A stretch of 42,249 nt of DNA from CAYXDR01 sp046498185 (GTDB taxonomy: Bacteria > Desulfobacterota > DSM-4660 > Desulfatiglandales > Desulfatiglandaceae). The stretch covers positions 1 through 42,249 of the forward strand of contig JAWOBE010000106.1 of the NCBI GenBank assembly GCA_046498185.1, in the 5' to 3' direction. Within the stretch, counting starts at the first letter, position 1, and each line of letters begins with the position of its first letter. Positions 1 through 9,175 of this stretch are shown here, one piece after another. The notes below the pieces were generated by a model. It made no database searches. It was not told where the DNA came from and was given only the letters and a program-made list of their open reading frames with translations. The translations under genes and the position numbers were made by a program.

Positions 1-1020
1 GCGGGATCGGCTGGGGGCTCAGCGGATCAGAGGCTCGAGCGGGTGGCCCCCGAGGAGGGTGATGCGGGAATAGACATCAACCTCGTGAAAGCCTTATTCT
101 TCCGCCGAGTCTGCCAGGGCAGTGTCCAGATTTTTTCGCACTTTTGCTTTTGGTGATCCCTCCACTGGTGGCTTTGGTTCAGATCGAAGAATTTTGAACA
201 AATTGAGGTAACACTGTATTCGATGATTTTGCCAGAATACACCAAGAAACTGTACGTAACAAATCCTGATATTTTCTGTAAACTGGATAGGTTATATAGC
301 GTTAACCAGGCAGCCGACAATGCTTATACGGGCGGCTTTGTAAAAGGGTCAAACTCAGGGGCCTTACCCAGCGGGCATTTTCAGGTCTTGTCTCAGAGCT
401 TGATATCTACGGTTTTATCCAGTCACGGATCATCTCAAAAGGCAGGTATGGCAGGTGTCGGGAAATCTCGAGCATCCTGCCGGCACAGGTAACAGATGAT
501 CAGCGACAATTATAATTCCCGATCGGGAAAAATGGTTGACGTCAGACAAACAGAGCGGCTGAAACAGACATTGCTTCTTGCACTCGAGCTTTGCGAGTGT
601 TAAAAAGGCATGGCAGGGGGATGAGAGATCTCGGGGTAGGGGCAGTAACTGTCTTTGCAGAAATTTTGAGAGTAAGAATAATCATCTCCCACCGGCAATG
701 GCACTACAATATCGAGACCCGCGGATTTAAAATCCGCAGGTCGGGGGTCCGAGTCCTCCCAGGCGCACCATTTGCTTTTTGTGCTTTTTCGATACCGATT
801 TCGAGGGCGAGAGCATCATGCCCAGAAAATATCTTTCTCACATCGTCGATGAGAAAATTAGACGGCGTCTATGTGGGGATAGCGTATCTATATTCTTATC
901 AGATCCGATAAATTTTTTTGTTAAGCCACTGTACCTCATGATTTTACCCGGTTGCTGGGCACAGACCGGAAAGTAATAGAATGATGTATCCCCCCATAAG
1001 ACCAAAAAGGGAGGTGTACC
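1..1020. other. Region without an intact gene, left edge
   Basis: No reading frame here has a convincing start, ribosome site and recognisable product. On the minus strand one frame stays open from about 290 down to 19-21 except for a single TAA at 94-96, and its translation (ending HPLEPLIR) has a protein-like composition, so it may be the decayed end of a gene lying mainly outside the window; I do not recognise the family. The part from 721 to 770 is a tRNA 3' half, annotated separately. Just before the next gene there is a strong ribosome site at 1009-1015. Confidence 0.4.
721..770 (+). tRNA. tRNA 3' half (partial, anticodon UAA)
   Basis: A 5-bp anticodon stem (721-725 with 733-737) encloses the 7-base loop TTTAAAA, giving anticodon UAA. 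It is followed by a 5-base variable segment, a 5-bp T stem (743-747 with 755-759) with loop TCCGAGT, a 7-base acceptor strand (760-766), discriminator A and an encoded CCA ending at 770. The matching 5' acceptor strand (GCGCCTG) and a D arm are not found upstream. The anticodon loop is like tRNA-Leu(UAA), but the long leucine variable arm is absent. This is a 3' fragment, the part of a tRNA gene that integrase-type elements usually leave at an attachment site; a working tRNA is unlikely. Confidence 0.55.
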
Positions 1021-4000
1021 ATGGCACCAATGGTCCGTATGCAAAAACGGTTGTTAACGAGAACCATAGCCATCATAGCCTTCATCTGCCTGTTTTTTTA
1101 CCTTGGCGCACCGGCTCAGGCTCGAAACGTTTTCGACATCGTCTCTATCGATCTCACGGTTTCTCCCAACCCCATCCCCTGTGGCGGCACCGCCACGGCA
1201 ACCGCCACCATACAGATGCCCGTCGATAAAGATCACCCCGACGCCATCGATACCACAATCGATCTTTATGACTATGACACCCTTTTCAGAGACGGCGACG
1301 ACTTGCTGGCGCGAAAGTCAGGCATCTTCACGGTAAAGGATGACAAGATTGTCTTGGAGTATACCCTGCATTGCCAGATCAAGGACTCGGGATGTGAGCT
1401 GTACGGTCCCTCGGGCAATAGTGGAGAAAGCGGCACCTATGTTTTTGTCCGCGTTGAAGACACCGATACCAAAAGCCCCAGGGTATATGTAAAGTGCAAG
1501 CAAACCGAGATGGATGCCATCGTTCGGCTGGATGGCCCGGATGGCCCGGATAGTCCGGATGAACCTACAACTGTTTATGACGACAATACGATTCTACCGG
1601 GCGGCGGCAAGATCGTGACCATGAGCGCCGAGGAACCCATTAGTGACGCTATATCCGGCTCGTGGAGAATTGAATACGACCCTGCCAATTTGGTGCCAAC
1701 CCAGGTTGACTATGTCCACCCGGAGTTTTCAGGGGCCCTTCAGCATGAAATTTTTTCGGATCACATTGCCTTCGAGTTTAGTGCTCCTTCGCCGGGACGT
1801 TTTCTGGACGGTGAATTGTTGAGGGTCCACTTCGAGGCGGTTGAAACTCCTGCTGCGCAATGGGAGCCTACCTATGTTCAATGCGGGGATGACGGGTCTT
1901 TTACCAACTCTATGGGTGAGCCGATCCAGGTCTGCATGGGCGGGCCTCTTTCGCTGTTTGTTCCCCCCGTGGATGAGGAAGCCCCGATGCTTCACCCGGA
2001 GAATATCCATTTCGGTCTCCGGGAGATCAATGGTGGGCCGGGCGCCGTCACGGACAATCGATCCGACCTTGAAAATTACCTGACAGTCGCTCTTTATGAC
2101 GAAAATTTTGAACGGGTTGCCGCTGGTTTTGTAGCGGCGGACGGTAGTTTTCATTTGGGCACTTTCTTCGTGCTCAGCCCTGAAAAGACGGCAACGCTGG
2201 TGGTTTATGACGGTGTGGAGAATCAGTATGCCTATTCTTTCATCCCGGTTCCCGACCTGGAAGACGCCGTTTCATTATTGAAGATGTTGAGCGGTCTGCC
2301 TCCGGAAATCCCTCTACTGGAAGACATAAGCGGAGACGGCAAAACAGGGTTGGATGAAGTGGTGTACGTGCTTCAGCGGGTTTCCGGCCAACGTATTGCT
2401 CCCCCGGTGGCATTGTCGATCATCGGGACCGTTCCGGCGGGCACCGGCGGAGGCGTAGATCCCGCGGCCCAGGTCGTCGAGCAGGGTTCCGAGGCGAGTT
2501 TCACCGTGACCCCTGACACAGGCTATGAAGCCAGCCCCCTGGTCGGCGGCACCTGTCCGGTCGGGACCTGGGATGGCGCTACCTACTCAACGGGTTCTTT
2601 AACCGCAAACTGCTCGGTGGAGTTCAGCTTTATCCCCTTGTCTCACACTGTGGCGGCCGAAGCCGGTCCGGGGGGCGTAGTAGAGCCTTCAAGCCGGACG
2701 GTTGACCACGGAACCACAGCTTCCTTCACCGTAACTCCCGACATGGATTATGAACCTGATCCCCTGGTCGGCGGCACCTGCCCGGTTGGGACCTGGGATG
2801 GCTATACCTATACAACGGGGCCGGCGACAGGCGACTGTTCAGTGGCGTTCAGCTTCACTCTCATTCCCTTTTCCGGTTCAATTACGACTCTTAGTCCCAA
2901 CGTTGATCAGGAAAATATGGCGCCAGAGGTACCCGAAGATACTTCCATCCAGGTTGAATTCAACAAAACTATTAGTGATTCTATGTATATTTTTACAACC
3001 GGCGACGCTGAACCGTTTTTTACGATTGTTGAGAGTGAATCGGGAAGCCCCGTGGAAGGCCATGTCACCGTCCAAGGCAGCGTGTTGACGTTTAATCCCA
3101 CAGAACAATTGAAAGAGAATATGACCTACTGGCTCTCTGTTTCAGAAAATGTTTTCAATATCACGTCTCCGATTTCCGACCCGGAAACCTACCATTGGAG
3201 CATCACGACGCAGGACGTTTTGCAGGACGTTTACCGGGTGTGGCACCCGATAGAAGGCAGCATCCCCAGAAAGTACTATGATGTCGGTTATGAAATCGAC
3301 GGTTCAAGAAATCTTTCACTTCAAGACGTTCATGACATGATTTCAAATGCCGAGAACAGTGCCGAATTTTATAACAACCTTGAACCAACGGCTTCTCCCC
3401 CTCCTTTATCCACGGAAAAGTTTACCAAATTTCATTTCTGGCCCAATATCATCAACCTGAGTGCTGTTTACGATAATACCGTCTATCCCGAATTATTCGA
3501 TCTCATTCTCGATGATGCCTGGAATTATACGAATAATCCCACCCTGCTGACAGCGCAGATCACCAGTGACATCATGGACGGGGACCGTGTATTCCTTGCC
3601 CGGGATTTTATTGACAAGATCATCTACAACTTTCAGTCTTTCTACGAAGTTCACTATGTGATGATCATCAATCTGGACAAGAAAACCGTTACTGAAATAT
3701 TGGGTCACCAATTTTCCGAAGCGGGTCTTCCCGTTCTTCACGATCCCCACACCGAACTCCTCCAGGCGGCATTCGACGGGACCGATGATTCCCCCGGAGA
3801 GGTTTGGGATATGTGCCTCAGGGGTAACAGGACCAAAAAATATCAGGCCATCAACGTGGATCGACTTTTGACGGAATCAGGTTCCATGGCATATTTTATT
3901 TCAAGAGTCGATTTAAACTGCCTGTGTGCGTCGTGTCCTCCATTCGACTCCGGATTCTGGGATTTTGAACCGGATGTTCCCTGGGAGCCATGGATCCCGC

Positions 4001-5391
4001 CCGTCATAAAGATCCCGGAAGAAATCAATCCGCCGCCCGGCGGGAACGGCGGCGGCATCATTTCCGGGAATCCCCCGGCGGCCGGCAATCCTGTTGATAA
4101 CCCTGAAGATCAGCCGGTTGAACCGTGGACGTTTCCGGCCACCCCGCTTGATGAAGACACCGCCAATCCCGATTCCGATACGGGAGATGAGGAGACTGGG
4201 GGTGCGTGTGAGGGTTTGACGCCGGGTTGTAACCCCGAGGATTTTGAAACAGCAGGCCGCCTGAGTCAGGAGATCGACGACCAACTCCAGGATGCGCGGG
4301 ATTCCAGGGCAGGCGATGTGACCACCTTTTCCGGGGACCGGGAGACGACCTGGGGCTTTAAGTATGAATGGAAATCGGGTGCAACCTTTAACGATCCCTG
4401 CATCCAGGCCCACTATGAGAATTATAACAGCCAGATAGCCAACCTTCAAGCCGAAATAGATGCTTTGGTGGCGCAGTATGGCGGTCTTTACGACCAGCGA
4501 AAGGCCTTGAGGGATAATGCCAACAATGTTTTCCAGGCCCTGTTGTACCGGGAGAACCTGTGGAGCAACATGCTCGAGGTGAACGGAGAATGGCAGAACG
4601 TGGACCCGGAACCCTGCATGCCCCCATGGATTCCTGCAGGCGGCAACCCCTTTGAAGATCCCACCGGTGGCGGCGTGGTGATTGTCGGGGCCAGGCTGCA
4701 GGCAAAATTTCAGAGAGTTGTCGCTTATGCCATGATGAACGGAAAAACGTTCGACCAGGCCGTTGAAGAGGCCATCAACTCCAAAGACTGCTATCCCAAC
4801 AACGATCCCAATGACCCGGACACGCAGCCCCGCGCAACCGTTTACAAGGATGCGGTTTTTGTCATGATCTGGAAGCAATATGCCGAGTGCCTGAAGAATT
4901 TACACGCAAAAATTGCGAGAAATTACATGAACATGGTATTCGGCGGCGAGGAGGAACTTTCCGAGGAAGACATCAACAAAAAAGTCGCGGCGCTTTTGCT
5001 TGGCGTTTCGTCCCTGTCCCCATCGGAACGGGAGGAATACGAAAGTTTGACATCGGCGATCGATGCAATAACCGAGAGTCTGCGTGGACTCAGCGAGCAG
5101 ATAGATGCCAAGAGGAACGAAATCGACAGGCTTCGGCGCGAGTTTCGTCAGAAAGCACTGGACTGCCTGAAAGCTTCCCTTGAAAACATCCGGCAGCTTC
5201 GGGCAAAATCCTGGATCCTCCAGGCCTTTTTGATCTGGTGCGAAAATCATGAAGCAGAAGAAGCGTTTCCCCAATATGTTGACATCGATCGGTTCTGTCG
5301 GATGCTGAACCAACTCTTGGATCATCCCGATACCGTCCAAGCGCCGAAGCTCAAGGCATACCTGGAGATGCTGGTGAGCTGTAACTGCTGA
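1021..5391 (+). CDS. Large exported multidomain surface protein with dockerin-like and Ig-like domains
   Basis: A 1456-residue secreted protein of unknown function. The start ATG follows AAAGGGAGG by six bases. Residues 1-35 are a signal peptide: basic start, hydrophobic core, then APAQA. Residues about 170-310 resemble a cohesin-like beta domain (weak). Residues about 411-460 are dockerin-like, with a calcium loop DISGDGKTGLDE and a repeat LLKMLSG. Residues about 464-540 and 541-617 are two tandem beta repeats, each with TASFTVTPD-like and GGTCPVGTWDG motifs. Residues about 617-730 look like a Big_5/SbsA Ig-like domain. A Pro/Gly/Asp-rich linker (about 980-1060) follows, then two predicted coiled coils (about 1134-1165 and 1334-1384). 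There is no membrane anchor or LPXTG motif. It may be a cell-surface, fibre or carbohydrate-related protein. The C-terminal third matches no family I know. Confidence 0.85.
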   Translation: MAPMVRMQKRLLTRTIAIIAFICLFFYLGAPAQARNVFDIVSIDLTVSPNPIPCGGTATATATIQMPVDKDHPDAIDTTIDLYDYDTLFRDGDDLLARKSGIFTVKDDKIVLEYTLHCQIKDSGCELYGPSGNSGESGTYVFVRVEDTDTKSPRVYVKCKQTEMDAIVRLDGPDGPDSPDEPTTVYDDNTILPGGGKIVTMSAEEPISDAISGSWRIEYDPANLVPTQVDYVHPEFSGALQHEIFSDHIAFEFSAPSPGRFLDGELLRVHFEAVETPAAQWEPTYVQCGDDGSFTNSMGEPIQVCMGGPLSLFVPPVDEEAPMLHPENIHFGLREINGGPGAVTDNRSDLENYLTVALYDENFERVAAGFVAADGSFHLGTFFVLSPEKTATLVVYDGVENQYAYSFIPVPDLEDAVSLLKMLSGLPPEIPLLEDISGDGKTGLDEVVYVLQRVSGQRIAPPVALSIIGTVPAGTGGGVDPAAQVVEQGSEASFTVTPDTGYEASPLVGGTCPVGTWDGATYSTGSLTANCSVEFSFIPLSHTVAAEAGPGGVVEPSSRTVDHGTTASFTVTPDMDYEPDPLVGGTCPVGTWDGYTYTTGPATGDCSVAFSFTLIPFSGSITTLSPNVDQENMAPEVPEDTSIQVEFNKTISDSMYIFTTGDAEPFFTIVESESGSPVEGHVTVQGSVLTFNPTEQLKENMTYWLSVSENVFNITSPISDPETYHWSITTQDVLQDVYRVWHPIEGSIPRKYYDVGYEIDGSRNLSLQDVHDMISNAENSAEFYNNLEPTASPPPLSTEKFTKFHFWPNIINLSAVYDNTVYPELFDLILDDAWNYTNNPTLLTAQITSDIMDGDRVFLARDFIDKIIYNFQSFYEVHYVMIINLDKKTVTEILGHQFSEAGLPVLHDPHTELLQAAFDGTDDSPGEVWDMCLRGNRTKKYQAINVDRLLTESGSMAYFISRVDLNCLCASCPPFDSGFWDFEPDVPWEPWIPPVIKIPEEINPPPGGNGGGIISGNPPAAGNPVDNPEDQPVEPWTFPATPLDEDTANPDSDTGDEETGGACEGLTPGCNPEDFETAGRLSQEIDDQLQDARDSRAGDVTTFSGDRETTWGFKYEWKSGATFNDPCIQAHYENYNSQIANLQAEIDALVAQYGGLYDQRKALRDNANNVFQALLYRENLWSNMLEVNGEWQNVDPEPCMPPWIPAGGNPFEDPTGGGVVIVGARLQAKFQRVVAYAMMNGKTFDQAVEEAINSKDCYPNNDPNDPDTQPRATVYKDAVFVMIWKQYAECLKNLHAKIARNYMNMVFGGEEELSEEDINKKVAALLLGVSSLSPSEREEYESLTSAIDAITESLRGLSEQIDAKRNEIDRLRREFRQKALDCLKASLENIRQLRAKSWILQAFLIWCENHEAEEAFPQYVDIDRFCRMLNQLLDHPDTVQAPKLKAYLEMLVSCNC

Positions 5392-5423
5392 AAAGGGAAG
5401 ATATGCAGCCGATCCGTCACCGT

Positions 5424-6383
5424 TCACACGCGGTAATATTCGCGGTACCATGAAAGGAAACGGCGAATTCCTTCCCGGACAGACGTTTTGGGCGCAAAGC
5501 CGAGCAGTTGGGTGGAACGCGTTATATCCGCCGCGGTCATCTCCACATCCCCCGGCTGCATGGGAAGCATTCGCTTTTGGGCTTCAATACCGAGTTCGTC
5601 TTCAATAATTCCTATGAAGTCCAATAACTCGACGGGGGTGGAGTTTCCCAGGTTGAATATTTCGTAAAGGGCGGGCTTCTCGATGGCAGCTATGGTTCCA
5701 TCGATTATATCGTCTATATACGTGAAATCGCGTTTCATGCGGCCGTAGTTGAAAATATCAATGGGCCTTTGATTGAGTATTGCGTCCGTGAAAAGAAAAA
5801 GGGCCATATCAGGTCGTCCCCATGGTCCGTAAACAGTGAAATATCTGAGACCCGTGCAGTTGATCCCGTAGAGGTGGCTGTAGGCGTGGGCTAACAATTC
5901 ATCAGCTTTCTTTGTGGCTGCATATAATGATATCGGGCCGTCGGTACGTTCCTCCACCCTGAAGGGAGGATTGCTGCAGCCGCCGTAAACAGATGACGAA
6001 GAAGCATATACGAAGTTGTCTACGGGGTGTTCACGTATGATTTCAAGAAGATTTAAAAAGCCCTCGATGTTGCTTTTCTGGTACGCAAAAGGGTCTTTGA
6101 GCGAATAACGCACCCCAGCCTGGGCGGCAAGGTTGCACACCACTTCTATGGGATGCCCTGTGAGCACCTTCTTTAACGCCGGGTAATCGGAGATATCCAG
6201 CCGGTGAAACGTAAAGGCGGGGTGGTTGTGGAGTATGGCCAGGCGGCTTTGTTTCAGCGATACGTCATAGTAGGAGTTCATATTGTCGATCCCGACCACT
6301 TCACGGCCGGTTTCAAGTAGTCGCCTGCACAAATGAAAACCGATAAATCCGGCGGCACCGGTTACCAAGACAGCTTTACCCAT
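5424..6383 (-). CDS. NAD-dependent nucleotide-sugar epimerase (UDP-glucuronate 4-epimerase type)
   Basis: A 319-residue short-chain dehydrogenase/reductase-fold epimerase. It has the NAD-binding GAAGFIG motif at residues 8-14, the NLAAQAGVRYS segment, a serine-rich YASSSSVYGG segment, and the catalytic YxxxK pair as SLYAATKK. The RYFTVYGPWGRPDMA stretch is typical of the UDP-glucuronate 4-epimerase (CapI/LspL) branch, which converts UDP-glucuronate to UDP-galacturonate for cell-surface polysaccharides. The start ATG has GGAG about 10 bases upstream. It converges with the surface-protein gene, 32 bases between ends. Substrate specificity (glucuronate rather than glucose) is inferred from motif similarity only. 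Confidence 0.85.
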   Translation of the reverse strand: MGKAVLVTGAAGFIGFHLCRRLLETGREVVGIDNMNSYYDVSLKQSRLAILHNHPAFTFHRLDISDYPALKKVLTGHPIEVVCNLAAQAGVRYSLKDPFAYQKSNIEGFLNLLEIIREHPVDNFVYASSSSVYGGCSNPPFRVEERTDGPISLYAATKKADELLAHAYSHLYGINCTGLRYFTVYGPWGRPDMALFLFTDAILNQRPIDIFNYGRMKRDFTYIDDIIDGTIAAIEKPALYEIFNLGNSTPVELLDFIGIIEDELGIEAQKRMLPMQPGDVEMTAADITRSTQLLGFAPKTSVREGIRRFLSWYREYYRV

Positions 6384-6522
6384 TTTTGCTCCACTCCAAG
6401 CTTTTCCAAAATTCGATTGTTAACATTTTACCCCGACAAAGTTCCTTCAGACCTCAATCCGTGGAATCCATAACAGAAAAAATTCCTTGAGGTTATAGCT
6501 TTAAATGGCGAGCCCGAAAACA

Positions 6523-6566
6523 GTTGTACCCGGCCCCTGCCAGGTGGCTGGGTTGCCGGGTACAAC
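6523..6566 (-). terminator. Strong hairpin downstream of groEL
   Basis: A perfect 12-bp inverted repeat (6523-6534 with 6555-6566, arms GTTGTACCCGGC and GCCGGGTACAAC) with a 20-base loop lies about 70 bases past the groEL stop codon. On the minus strand it is followed by TGTTTTCGGG, so there is a short T run but not a long one. It probably ends the groESL transcript or protects its 3' end. Confidence 0.5.
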
Positions 6567-6635
6567 TAGTCAGCGCTAATTTTAACGGTGGATTCCGGTG
6601 AAAAACGCGGAACCCTTTGGACATGGAACTGTATA

Positions 6636-8291
<1,656 letters not shown>

Positions 8292-8325
8292 ACTTAATAA
8301 CCTCCTTCAATTAATCTGTTCAATA

Positions 8326-8613
8326 CTACTCGACAATGGCAATGATGTCGTCTTCTCGCATGATAAGGAATTCCGAACCTTCGATTTTTATCTCGGTGCC
8401 GGCGTATTTCCCGAAAAGAACCTTGTCTCCGACTTTCACCTGAAGAGGGATAACCTTGCCGTCTTCAATTATCTTCCCGTTCCCAACGGCTTCGATAAGG
8501 CCTTCAACCGGCTTTTCCTTAGCCGTGTCCGGTATAATGATACCCCCCTTGGTTGTGTCTTCTCCTTCCATCCTTTTGACAATTACTCGGTCATGTAAGG
8601 GCTTGACTTTCAT
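8326..8613 (-). CDS. groES: Co-chaperonin GroES (Hsp10)
   Basis: A 95-residue co-chaperonin that caps the GroEL ring. The start is set at MKVKPLHDRV because that is where the family begins and a TCCTCC (minus GGAGGA) site at 8624-8629 is correctly spaced; an upstream extension is open but unrelated to the family. The mobile-loop region GEDTTKGGIIIPDTAKEKP and the VGDKVLFGKYAGTEIK core are intact. No CIRCE element (the HrcA operator GAGCACTC-N9-GAGTGCTAA) is visible upstream, so control by HrcA is not supported here. Confidence 0.97.
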   Translation of the reverse strand: MKVKPLHDRVIVKRMEGEDTTKGGIIIPDTAKEKPVEGLIEAVGNGKIIEDGKVIPLQVKVGDKVLFGKYAGTEIKIEGSEFLIMREDDIIAIVE

Positions 8614-9175
8614 CTTCGCTTTTTCCTCCGATCTATAGATTTTAAGGGTTTTTGAGCCCATGCATACGCTAAACGCCATCCCGCCAAAAAACTATCCGCT
8701 CTGCATGCGTCTTGTTCCAGTCATAACTTTCCGCCCGTAATGGGGTTCTGGAATATTGGGAATACGCCGCGCCGAAACGTATACAAGAGTATTGAAAAAA
8801 CGTTTCCAATGAAGTTAAGTCGAGCAGAAGCGATGTCAAGGGAGGTGGGAAAAATTTGTATCCTATCGGCCGTTTCATCTGTCTCAGAGACCTAAATCCA
8901 TCGTCAAATTTCTCGCTGAGAAATATAAAAAATGATGAGTTCGTAAAAACTCAAAACAACCCTTTCCCTCGGCGTCGGTATCGGAAGTTGACCGCGGCCT
9001 TTTCGACCCCGATACCGACCCCGACGCCGATAAGGCGGGGATGGTACGTTTTACGACGTCGTCAAAGATGGATTTGGGGTTATCCCTGGTAGATCATGGA
9101 GGGATGATTGTCGTTGCATGTATGGCGCAAAATATCGTATCCTTCTTTGATAATTATGATTTTGGAGAATGATCC
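8614..9175. other. Divergent intergenic region with an imperfect GC-rich inverted repeat
   Basis: About 560 bases between divergent groES and the cysteine synthase fusion. Apart from the possible groESL promoter, it has a long inverted repeat: CTCGGCGTCGGTATCGG near 8968-8984 faces CCGATACCGACCCCGACGCCGA at 9009-9030, the right arm having six extra bases from a CCGAC-type tandem unit. Such an element could be a terminator or an inserted small repeat. The downstream gene is preceded by GGAG about 10 bases before its ATG. I saw no T-box or cysteine-related leader. Confidence 0.4.
8812..8839 (-). promoter_or_regulatory. Possible groESL promoter
   Basis: On the minus strand TTGACA (8834-8839) is separated by 16 bases from TAACTT (8812-8817), a perfect -35 box with a weak -10 box, about 200 bases before groES. 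An imperfect inverted repeat (8791-8810, ATTGAAAA/TTTCCAAT) lies directly downstream. The call rests on the -35 box; no heat-shock sigma32-type CCCCAT -10 box is visible. Confidence 0.3.

Noticed and set aside
19..290. A minus-strand gene at the left edge ending HPLEPLIR
   Set aside because: The frame is interrupted by a TAA at 94-96 and I could not assign a family; kept only as a note in the first region.
1729..2154. A 141-codon minus-strand frame within the surface protein gene
   Set aside because: Antisense shadow with no recognisable product.
3913..4878. A 321-codon open frame on the minus strand inside the large surface protein gene
   Set aside because: It is antisense to a gene with signal peptide, ribosome site and recognisable domains; its sequence has no family match and is a frame shadow.
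8640..8900. A CIRCE or HrcA operator before groES
   Set aside because: No GAGCACTC-N9-GAGTGCTAA like sequence is present.
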